Below, piece after piece: positions 1-5,379 of a stretch of 6,061 nt of DNA; positions within the stretch are counted from its first letter, which is position 1; every line of letters starts with the position of its first letter. The notes under the pieces were generated by a model. That model was not told the DNA's origin, ran no database searches, and was given only the letters and a program-made list of their open reading frames with translations. Source of the stretch: a bacterium HR39 (GTDB lineage Bacteria > Pseudomonadota > Alphaproteobacteria > Geminicoccales > Geminicoccaceae); NCBI GenBank assembly GCA_002898955.1, contig BEIP01000099.1:1-6061 (forward strand), written 5' to 3'. The position numbers were made by a program, and so were the translations under genes.

Positions 1-39
1 CCGCCCGGCCCGATCGTCCGCACAAACCGCCCGCAAGCC

Positions 40-46
40 GGGAGAG
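40..46 (+). promoter_or_regulatory. Ribosome binding site of pyrF
   Basis: GGGAGAG ends six bases before the GTG at 53. This is good Shine-Dalgarno spacing and supports the GTG start. The remaining bases 1-39 show no recognisable promoter. They may be the end of an upstream gene, but no stop or family motif is visible to prove it. Confidence 0.7.
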
Positions 47-52
47 CCGCAG

Positions 53-766
53 GTGCGCAGCCCCTTCCCGAACCCCCTGTGCATCGCCCTCGACCTCGAC
101 GATCCGGAGCGGGCGCGGGAGCTCGCCGCCCGGCTGCACGGCGTCGCGGGCGGGGTGAAGATCGGGCTCGAGCTCTTCACCCGCGGCGGGCCCGGGGTGG
201 TGCGCGCGATCCGCGCGGAAGGTCCGCGCATCTTCCTCGATCTCAAGCTGCACGACATCCCCAACACCGTGGCCGGGGCGGTGCGGGCCATCTCCGATCT
301 GCCTGTCCACCTGACTACGCTGCACGCCGCGGGCGGCCGCGCCATGCTGGAAGCGGCGGTGGAGGCGAGGAACCGCACCCGGCCCACGCTGAAACTCGTG
401 GCGGTGACCGTGCTCACCAGCCTCGGCCTGGCCGCTCTGCGTGATCTCGGCATTCCGCAGGAGCCGGAAGAACGGGTGCTGCACCTCGCGCGTCTCGCGC
501 TGGAAGCGGGCGTCGACGGGCTCGTCTGTTCGCCGCAGGAGGTGGGCGTGCTGCGCGAGGCGCTCGGACCGGAGCCGCTCCTCGTGGTGCCCGGAATCCG
601 CCCCGAGCCGGCGGCCGACGACCAGGTGCGCACGGCCACGCCCGAAGAGGCGCTCGCGGCCGGAGCCGACGTGCTGGTGGTGGGTCGGCCCGTCACCCGT
701 ACGCCCGACCCGCGCGCGGCCGCGGCGGCGATCCTGGAACGGCTGCGGCGCCACCACGCCGGCTGA
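53..766 (+). CDS. pyrF: Orotidine 5'-phosphate decarboxylase
   Basis: This enzyme decarboxylates orotidine 5'-phosphate to UMP, the last step of de novo pyrimidine synthesis, in the cytoplasm. The 237-residue protein shows the family's full motif set along a TIM barrel: the first-strand ALD (Asp14), VKIGLEL with the substrate-binding Lys36, the catalytic DLKLHDIPNT with Asp63, Lys65 and Asp68, TLHAAGG at 89-95, VTVLTS at 118-123, VVPGIRPE at 178-185, the DDQVR/TPEEAL stretch at 189-201, and VVGRPVT with the phosphate-binding Arg212. The length fits the proteobacterial form (about 230-245 residues), so the gene is complete. The start is GTG at 53, chosen because a good Shine-Dalgarno sits just before it and no nearby ATG gives the barrel's first strand. 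The frame stays open upstream to the window edge, so a slightly earlier start or an upstream gene overlap cannot be excluded. It ends in TGA and no gene follows on this strand. Confidence 0.97.
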   Translation: MRSPFPNPLCIALDLDDPERARELAARLHGVAGGVKIGLELFTRGGPGVVRAIRAEGPRIFLDLKLHDIPNTVAGAVRAISDLPVHLTTLHAAGGRAMLEAAVEARNRTRPTLKLVAVTVLTSLGLAALRDLGIPQEPEERVLHLARLALEAGVDGLVCSPQEVGVLREALGPEPLLVVPGIRPEPAADDQVRTATPEEALAAGADVLVVGRPVTRTPDPRAAAAAILERLRRHHAG

Positions 767-777
767 GCCCGCGCTCC

Positions 778-794
778 GGGCCAGGATCCGGCCC
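778..794 (+). terminator. Possible hairpin just after pyrF
   Basis: GGGCC and GGCCC form a 5-bp stem around a 7-base loop, 11 bases after the pyrF stop. There is no T tract. The position suits a transcription end or mRNA-stabilising structure, but a stem this short is common by chance in DNA this GC rich. Confidence 0.25.
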
Positions 795-828
795 CGCCCG
801 CCTGCCGCGCCTTTCCTCGGTGGCGCGA

Positions 829-848
829 CGGCCGGGGCGGCCCGGCCG
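829..848 (+). terminator. GC-only hairpin downstream of pyrF
   Basis: CGGCCGGG (829-836) and CCCGGCCG (841-848) pair perfectly over 8 bp with a 4-base loop GCGG, 62 bases after the pyrF stop. It would fold very stably in RNA and could end or protect the pyrF transcript. No T run follows, so it is not a classic intrinsic terminator. Perfect stems of this length are expected occasionally at this base composition. Confidence 0.35.
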
Positions 849-1150
849 CTCCGCACGCCGCGCCTGGGGGCCGGCTCCCAGGCGATGGATCCGGCGACCC
901 GCATCCTTCCGGCTGGCCCCCCTCGCGGATCACCCGAGCGTGAAGCCGCGGCGCCGGGACGCCGGCTCCCCGCGGTGCCGGTTGATCGCGGAACCGCGTC
1001 CCTGTCGCCCCGCCATCGGCTGTGCCGGGCCGACGCCCCGGTGCGCCGGACCGTGCGGGTCGTGCCTTCCGTTCTCCCGTCCGCGGCGACGGCGCCACAG
1101 GCACGGGATCCGGGTCCGGCCGAGCCTGCACTCCCCTTCGCGGCTCCGCT

Positions 1151-1203
1151 CCGGTCTGCGGACCGGTCGACTGTCGGGCGCGTCCGCGCCCGCCCGCCGG
1201 CGG
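1151..1203. repeat. Cluster of three short palindromes before motif island 1
   Basis: Three perfect inverted repeats follow each other. CCGGTC/GACCGG has a 4-base loop (1151-1166). CGGGCGCG/CGCGCCCG has a 2-base loop (1175-1192). The palindrome CCGCCGGCGG spans 1194-1203. The cluster ends 17 bases before motif island 1. Similar hairpins precede islands 2 and 3 on the same side. Each is individually compatible with chance in GC-rich DNA. Confidence 0.4.
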
Positions 1204-1220
1204 CGGAGTCACGGACTTCG

Positions 1221-1239
1221 ACATATCTACATATCTCCA
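1221..1239. repeat. Motif island 1: exact tandem 8-mer ACATATCT x2
   Basis: ACATATCT occurs twice with no gap (1221-1228 and 1229-1236), followed by CCA. Bases 1223-1239 match motif island 2 (1868-1884) at 16 of 17 positions, so the two are related. The island is AT-rich inside very GC-rich surroundings. Tandem 8-bp units are the arrangement bound by ribbon-helix-helix repressors such as MetJ, and each unit matches the met-box consensus AGACGTCT at 5 of 8 positions. No promoter or start codon of a believable gene lies beside it. Confidence 0.6.
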
Positions 1240-1803
1240 ACTCGCACATTCATCGGTCGTCGTCGGGCGGTCTCCCGCGGTGGAGAGTGCGGACTGCGGC
1301 GCTCCGGCGGGTGCGGGGCGGGGGAGGGCGACGCCGAATCCGCAGCCGGGAAACGGGAAAGAAGAGGTGGAGCTGCGGGATCGGGCCGGAGGCGGCAGGT
1401 CGGGAACGTCCGTGGCGGATGGGCGCGGCACCGGTGTCGGAACGGCCGCGGCGGGCCGGGAGGAGGCACGAGGAGCCGGCGCGCGCCGCGCCGGGCGGAC
1501 ATTCGGCGGTCGCAGGCGCGTGGAGGGGAACGGCGCCGGATATGCGCCGCCCGAGGCGATGTGCGCCTGTCCCCACGGTCCACGGGCGTCCGCCCCGGCC
1601 CTGCCTTTCGCATCGCTCGCGACGGGTGGCGATGGCGGCCGCCGTCCGGCGATCCGGACGGCCCGGGATCACGCCACCGCCCCGCACCGCTGGCCGGGCC
1701 GGAAGGACGCACAAGGCTCGGGATCTCCGCACCCCGCTTCACCAGCGGCGTCGACCGGTCCGATCCCACACCCGGCGCCCCGCGCCCGGCCGCCCGCACC
1801 CCT

Positions 1804-1843
1804 CCGGACCTCCGGGGTCCGGCCGGCCGACCGGGTCGGCCGG
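1804..1843. repeat. Two adjoining perfect hairpins before motif island 2
   Basis: CCGGACC/GGTCCGG (1804-1822, 5-base loop) is followed with no gap by a 9-bp perfect stem CCGGCCGAC/GTCGGCCGG with a 3-base loop (1823-1843). The pair ends 12 bases before the 36-nt palindrome of island 2. In RNA they would form two stacked stems. They could be terminator-like or a processing structure, but nothing in the sequence says which. Confidence 0.45.
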
Positions 1844-1855
1844 AAGCGACGCAAT

Positions 1856-1891
1856 GGAGACATGTAGATATCTGCATATCTCCATGTCTCC
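1856..1891. repeat. Motif island 2: 36-nt palindrome of four phased 8-mers
   Basis: The arms GGAGACATG (1856-1864) and CATGTCTCC (1883-1891) are perfect inverted repeats. After one mismatch, AGATAT and ATATCT pair for six more, leaving a 4-base centre, so 15 of 18 position pairs are complementary. The same bases read as four adjoining 8-mers: AGACATGT, AGATATCT, GCATATCT and CCATGTCT (1858-1889). They match the MetJ met-box consensus AGACGTCT at 6, 6, 4 and 5 of 8 positions. The combination of overall symmetry and 8-bp phasing looks like an operator for a dimeric, cooperatively binding protein. A hairpin role in RNA is also possible. No gene start is placed to be controlled by it. Confidence 0.7.
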
Positions 1892-2147
1892 GTCCGGTCC
1901 CGTGCCGCCGCGACGAGGATCGGGCCGCCCGGCTGGGCGCTCCGGAACGGCTCTGCCGGGTCTGCGTCCTCCCGGGCTCCGGGGCGGCCCACGTGAGGTG
2001 CATGGCATGAGCGCCGTGCGCGGAGGTGCCCGCCGGGTACCCTCGCCGGTTCCGTACCGCGGTTGAGCGGATGGCGTCGCGTGCGGGACGGCCGGATCGC
2101 ATTTCCTCGGAGTGCGGGCCCGCAGGGTCTTGCCAGTCGCCGTCCGA

Positions 2148-2287
2148 GTCCGGCGCGGGGCTCATGCGCGGCCACTGCATGCGGGACCCGTTGCTACCCT
2201 GCTACCCCACCGTTTCGCGAGCCGGGACCGGCGGCGGACGCAATCGGCCACTCGGGTCCGGCTTGGGGCTCACGCGGAGCCGCTGCA
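2148..2287. repeat. Diverged 32-bp direct repeat, two copies
   Basis: Bases 2148-2179 and 2256-2287 align without gaps and agree at 26 of 32 positions. Shared blocks are GTCCGGC, GGGGCTCA and CTGCA. The start-to-start distance is 108 bases. A further tandem pair, GCTACCCT/GCTACCCC, lies between them at 2193-2208. Origin and role are unknown; it suggests old duplication within the gene-less region. Confidence 0.5.
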
Positions 2288-2576
2288 CCTTTGCCGGTGA
2301 TGGGAAGCCGATGGAGATGGCAGCGCAGGTCGGGCCGACGGCGCGGGATACGTCGGAGGGCATGTGCCGTCGGGGCTTTCGCGCATCCGGGGCCGGCCCG
2401 TCCCTCTCCCGCCGGGCCCCGGCTGTGCCTGCGGGCCGACGGCTGGCAGGAGCGGCTCGACGGATACGGTCGTTCCGGGTGATCCCGGCCCACCCGCGGG
2501 CTCACGGAATGTCGAGGGGCGTCCGGACGAGGGGATCGGCACGATGGAGCACCTGCGCGTCGGAACAGGATCTCAC

Positions 2577-2591
2577 CCTTGCTGCGCAAGG
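2577..2591. repeat. Hairpin before motif island 3
   Basis: CCTTGC and GCAAGG form a perfect 6-bp stem around TGC. It ends 24 bases before the start of island 3, echoing the hairpins before islands 1 and 2. Alone it is too short to be meaningful. Confidence 0.3.
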
Positions 2592-2615
2592 CTGTGGACG
2601 CGGGGGGACCGGTAT

Positions 2616-2642
2616 GGAGACATGCAGACGTCTGCATGCCTC
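2616..2642. repeat. Motif island 3: 18-nt perfect palindrome containing a consensus met box
   Basis: CATGCAGACGTCTGCATG (2621-2638) is a perfect palindrome. It extends to 26 nt (2617-2642) with a single mismatched pair. With the preceding bases, 2614-2642 aligns to 1854-1882 of island 2 at 24 of 29 positions, and all five differences are transitions. The adjoining 8-mers are AGACATGC, AGACGTCT and GCATGCCT (2618-2641). The middle one equals the published MetJ met-box consensus exactly. Known MetJ operators hold two or more met boxes in tandem in promoters of methionine genes, and no such gene is visible here. A dispersed repeat or an operator of another regulator are alternatives. Confidence 0.65.
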
Positions 2643-2763
2643 GTCCGTCTTTCGGCTGGCCTCGTCTGCCGCTGTGCCGGCTTCCGCCGGGAGGCGTGGG
2701 GCCGGCGACGGCAAGCGCGGGCGGCAGGGCCGGATCCGGGGACCTGGTGAGGCCCGGCGGTCC

Positions 2764-2868
2764 CGGCGCATCCGCCCGGCGGCCGGAGCTCTGTCGCCGG
2801 ACATCGGACGGCGGCTTCGGCGTATCCGTCCGACAGCGGGCCTACATCCCCGGAATTCGGAAGGCGGT
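2764..2868. repeat. Diverged tandem repeat, about 54 bp, two units
   Basis: A unit starting CGGCGCATCCG at 2764 is followed at 2818 by a second starting CGGCGTATCCG. The beginnings agree over most of the first 23 bases. The ends (bases around 2796-2814 and 2850-2868) agree at about 15 of 19, with a 1-base shift between. An 8-bp inverted repeat TCGGACGG/CCGTCCGA (2804-2811, 2826-2833) spans the junction. No third unit was found. This may be a decayed tandem duplication. Confidence 0.45.
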
Positions 2869-2960
2869 CCTGCCCCTACGGGTCATCCCGGCCCCGCATC
2901 GGATCGCGTCGACGTGGGTCCCCGGACACGACATCGGCGCATGCAGGACCCGTGCAGGGA

Positions 2961-2980
2961 CCGTGGCATCGAAGCCACGG
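2961..2980. repeat. Perfect 7-bp hairpin
   Basis: CCGTGGC and GCCACGG pair around the loop ATCGAA. Just before it, TGCAGGACC and TGCAGGGACC form a short direct repeat (2943-2962). No T run follows on either strand. It could be an RNA structure element, or chance. Confidence 0.3.
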
Positions 2981-3037
2981 CTCGCGGAACCCCTCCGGGC
3001 CGTTTACCCTTCCGCCATGAACATGCGGCATCCTCCG

Positions 3038-3095
3038 CGGACGGTGGAGAAGGCGCCGGGATGCCACGGGGCGGCCGCGCCTTTTCCACCGTCCG
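3038..3095. repeat. 58-nt inverted repeat with 19-bp arms
   Basis: Bases 3038-3056 pair with 3077-3095 over 19 consecutive positions. There is one G-T wobble (3049/3084) and a 20-base loop. The arms contain GGACGGTGGA and TCCACCGTCC. This is far longer than chance hairpins in the region. It could be a strong bidirectional transcription barrier, since both flanking units point here, or a small structured RNA, or the relic ends of a small mobile element. No T tract, target-site duplication or transposase is visible, so the role stays open. Confidence 0.65.
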
Positions 3096-3113
3096 GAGCT
3101 TAACGCGGATGTG

Positions 3114-3130
3114 GTCAACGGAGGGTTGAC
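3114..3130. repeat. Short inverted repeat GTCAAC-N5-GTTGAC
   Basis: GTCAAC and GTTGAC flank GGAGG. The right arm contains TTGACA (3126-3131), the sigma-70 -35 consensus on the + strand. No matching -10 box follows at 16-18 bases and no gene lies downstream on that strand. I record it as a small operator-like palindrome only. Confidence 0.3.
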
Positions 3131-3154
3131 AGCGGCAGCCGGAGCACGGCGGCA

Positions 3155-3235
3155 ACCCGCATCGCCGAGCGGCGCCAACGCGCAGGTGGAAGCCGCACGC
3201 ACCACGGGTACGGCTGCGACCCGCATCGCCGGGCG
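3155..3235. repeat. 17-bp direct repeat, two copies
   Basis: ACCCGCATCGCCGAGCG (3155-3171) recurs at 3219-3235 with a single A-to-G change, a start-to-start distance of 64 bases. It resembles the other short diverged repeats of this gene-less region. Confidence 0.5.
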
Positions 3236-3397
3236 AGAGAGGCGTTCGGGCGTCGATGGGGCTTCGGGCCAGCCGTGGATGCGCCCGCCTGCGCCCTCGG
3301 CGCCGGCTCCCCGATGGCCACGGCGCCATTCCGCGGGGCCTCTCGGGTCGCTTTACCGGCGGCCACGGCTCGTCTCCGCCGCAGCGGCCGGATTCGT

Positions 3398-3413
3398 GAT
3401 GCCGAACGGCATC
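3398..3413 (-). terminator. Second hairpin downstream of ftsH
   Basis: GATGCCG and CGGCATC pair perfectly around a 2-base centre (in practice a 6-bp stem with a tetraloop). It lies about 112 bases past the ftsH stop in the direction of ftsH transcription. There is no T run on either side. It may act together with the stem at 3427-3449. Confidence 0.35.
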
Positions 3414-3426
3414 TCCGCGCGTCCCG

Positions 3427-3449
3427 GCCTCGCCTCCGTGAGGCGGGGC
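3427..3449 (-). terminator. Candidate ftsH terminator hairpin
   Basis: A 10-bp stem closes on a 3-base loop (CGCCTC-CGT-GAGGCG at its tip, with one G-T wobble lower down). It begins about 76 bases after the ftsH stop codon. Position and stability suit the end of the mutS-ftsH transcript. The absence of a T tract argues for a Rho-assisted or atypical end, or for RNA protection only. Confidence 0.45.
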
Positions 3450-3525
3450 AGGATGCCGAGACGTGGCTCGCCGGCGAATGCCCGCCCGGGTCGGATGGCC
3501 CCTGTCGAGCCCTCCGGCGACCCCC

Positions 3526-5379
3526 TCACTCCGCCGCGGCGGGGATCTCCTCCAGCCGGCGCAGGTCGCGGGTGAGCGCCCGCAGTTCGTTCTCGTCGAG
3601 GGTCTCGACCTCCAGCAGCCGGCGCGCGCAGCGCTCCAGCACGTCGCGGTTGGCCTCGAGGATGCGCAGCGCCCGCTCGAAGCACTGCTCGACGATGCGC
3701 CGCACCGCCTCGTCGATTTCCCGCGCCGTCTGCTCGCTGAAGCGCTTCTCCGTGAAGGTCAGCCCCGGAGCCGGCTGCAGGAAGCCGGAATGCTCCACGT
3801 CGTACGCCACGAACCCCAGCTTCTCGTCCATGCCGTAGCGGGTCACCATGGCCCGCGCGATGTCCGTGGCCTTGACCAGATCGTCCGCCGCTCCGGTCGA
3901 GAGGTGACCGAAGACCAGCTTCTCCGCCGCCCGGCCGCCCAAGATCACGGTGATCTTGTTCAGGAGCTCCTCCTTCGTCATCAGATAGCGGTCCTCGGTC
4001 GGCCGCTGGATGGTGTAGCCCAGCGCGCCGATGCCGCGCGGCACGATGGAGACCTTGTGCACCGGCTCGGTGCCCGGCAGGGCCATGGCCACCAGCGCGT
4101 GGCCCATCTCGTGATGGGCGACGATCTCGCGCTCGCGCGGATTCATCACCCGGTTCTTCTTCTCGAGCCCGGCGAGGATGCGCTCGAGCGCCCGGGTGAA
4201 GTCGTCCATGGTCACCGCGGCCGCCTTGCGGCGGGTGGCGAGCAGCGCCGCCTCGTTGACCAGATTGGCGAGATCCGCCCCCGAGAAGCCGGTGGTCATG
4301 GCGGCGATCTTCTCGAGGTCCACATCCGGTGCGAGCTTGATCTTCTTCGCATGGAGCTGCAGGATCTGCAGCCGTCCCTGCCTGTCCGGCTTGTCCACCA
4401 GCACCTGCCGGTCGAAGCGGCCCGCGCGCAGCAGCGCGGGATCGAGGATCTCCGGCCGGTTGGTGGCGGCCAGCACCACGATCCCTTCGCGCGGATCGAA
4501 GCCGTCCATCTCGGCGAGGAGCTGGTTCAGGGTCTGCTCGCGCTCCTCGTTGCCGCCGATGGCCGGTCCGGGGATGCGGGCGCGCCCCAGCGCGTCGAGC
4601 TCGTCGATGAAGATGATGCACGGCGCGTGTCTGCGGGCCTGTTCGAACAGGTCGCGCACCCGCGCCGCGCCGACGCCCACGAACAGCTCGACGAACTCCG
4701 AGCCGGTGATGGAGAAGAAGGGCACGCCCGCCTCGCCGGCCACCGCCCGCGCGAGCAGCGTCTTGCCGGTTCCGGGCGGTCCCACCAGCAGCACCCCCTT
4801 GGGGATGCGCGCGCCCAGCCGGCCGTATTCCTGCGGGTTCTTCAGGAACTCGACGATCTCGATCAGTTCCTGCTTGGCCTCTTCCACGTCGGCCACGTCG
4901 GCGAAGGTTACACCGGTGTCCTTCTCCATGTACACCTTCGCCTTCGAGCGGCCGATGGACATGAGCCCGCCCATGCCCTGGCGCTCCACCAGGCGGCGGA
5001 AGAAGAAGGCCCACAGGGCGAAGAACAGGACGATGGGGATGATCCAGCTCAGCAGCTCGCGGATCCAGGTGTTCTCGACGGTGCCGCTGACCTCCACCCC
5101 GTAGCGTTGGAACTCGCGGGCGATCTGCGGGTCGACTTGCGGGGTGACCACCCGCACCTTGCCGTCCTCCGGCTCCCGCAGGTAGCCGACGATGTGCCGG
5201 TCGCCGACCACCACCCGCTCGACCTTGCCCTGCTCCAGATACTGCTCGAAGCGGGTGTAGGAGACCACCTCGGTGGTCTGGGTGGCGTGCCACCAGTCCT
5301 GGAACAGCAGGAGCAGCAGCAGCGCACCGACCACGTACCAGAAGTGGTAGTGGAACTGGCGGTCCTCGAGCTTCTTCAC
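3526..5379 (-). CDS. ftsH: FtsH-type membrane AAA+ zinc metalloprotease
   Basis: This hexameric inner-membrane protease unfolds and degrades membrane and short-lived cytosolic proteins. The 617-residue protein has membrane segments at about 13-26 and 111-127 flanking a periplasmic domain. Next comes the AAA+ module: Walker A GPPGTGKT (200-207), pore loop FVG (233-235), Walker B IIFIDE (255-260), the second region of homology with Arg318 and Arg321. The peptidase follows, with HEMGH (423-427) and the likely third zinc ligand Asp500. The usual HEAGH carries Met instead of Ala, a known variant, and the stretch at 268-278 ([11 protein letters not shown]) differs from the classic enterobacterial FtsH. 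I therefore infer a second-type paralogue, not the ftsH found beside rlmE. GTG at 5379 is chosen over the frame's 5826 limit because it has a strong Shine-Dalgarno and gives the proper N-terminus; it overlaps the mutS stop by four bases. Confidence 0.96.
   Translation of the reverse strand: MKKLEDRQFHYHFWYVVGALLLLLLFQDWWHATQTTEVVSYTRFEQYLEQGKVERVVVGDRHIVGYLREPEDGKVRVVTPQVDPQIAREFQRYGVEVSGTVENTWIRELLSWIIPIVLFFALWAFFFRRLVERQGMGGLMSIGRSKAKVYMEKDTGVTFADVADVEEAKQELIEIVEFLKNPQEYGRLGARIPKGVLLVGPPGTGKTLLARAVAGEAGVPFFSITGSEFVELFVGVGAARVRDLFEQARRHAPCIIFIDELDALGRARIPGPAIGGNEEREQTLNQLLAEMDGFDPREGIVVLAATNRPEILDPALLRAGRFDRQVLVDKPDRQGRLQILQLHAKKIKLAPDVDLEKIAAMTTGFSGADLANLVNEAALLATRRKAAAVTMDDFTRALERILAGLEKKNRVMNPREREIVAHHEMGHALVAMALPGTEPVHKVSIVPRGIGALGYTIQRPTEDRYLMTKEELLNKITVILGGRAAEKLVFGHLSTGAADDLVKATDIARAMVTRYGMDEKLGFVAYDVEHSGFLQPAPGLTFTEKRFSEQTAREIDEAVRRIVEQCFERALRILEANRDVLERCARRLLEVETLDENELRALTRDLRRLEEIPAAAE

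Larger units (their letters stand above)
767..3525. other. 2.76-kb region without a convincing gene
   Basis: This stretch separates the convergent pyrF and mutS-ftsH units. Several long open frames cross it on both strands (for example 820-2010 and 2026-3129 on +, 1227-2180 on -). All overlap one another, are dominated by Arg, Pro, Gly and Ala, and lack Shine-Dalgarno sites, hydrophobic cores or family motifs. This is what stop-poor DNA of about 80% GC gives by chance. No tRNA, rRNA, transposase or CRISPR array is visible. What it does hold is listed separately: three related AT-richer motif islands, a 58-nt inverted repeat, diverged direct and tandem repeats, and many hairpins. It could be decayed coding or mobile DNA, or a non-coding functional locus. 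The sequence alone does not decide. Confidence 0.75.

Noticed and set aside
1856..1891. Island 2 as a dif, matS or ParB parS site
   Set aside because: The sequence does not match the consensus of XerCD dif, MatP matS (GTGACRNYGTCAC) or parS (TGTTTCACGTGAAACA).
820..2010. + strand open frame of 396 codons starting GTG
   Set aside because: No Shine-Dalgarno, extremely Arg-rich, second codon positions as GC rich as the others, and competing equally long frames on both strands.
441..2066. Long + strand open frame (541 codons) running from inside pyrF into the gene-less region
   Set aside because: It overlaps the well-supported pyrF in another frame. The translation is mostly Arg, Pro, Gly and Ser with no family motif. 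Openness is explained by the rarity of stop codons at about 80% GC.
1227..2180. - strand open frame of 317 codons
   Set aside because: Low-complexity Arg/Pro/Ser translation overlapping several other frames, with no support for a start.
1221..2642. The three islands as a CRISPR array
   Set aside because: Only three copies, spaced by more than 600 bases and diverged. CRISPR repeats are near identical with spacers of about 30-40 bases.
3017..3103. 28-codon + strand frame ATG to TAA covering the 58-nt inverted repeat
   Set aside because: No ribosome binding site, and the content is dictated by the repeat arms. Too weak to call a small protein.
2026..3129. + strand open frame of 367 codons
   Set aside because: Same composition problem. 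It passes through the palindromes and the 58-nt inverted repeat, and shows no recognisable domain.
3126..3131. TTGACA as a -35 promoter element
   Set aside because: No plausible -10 box at proper distance and no gene downstream on that strand.
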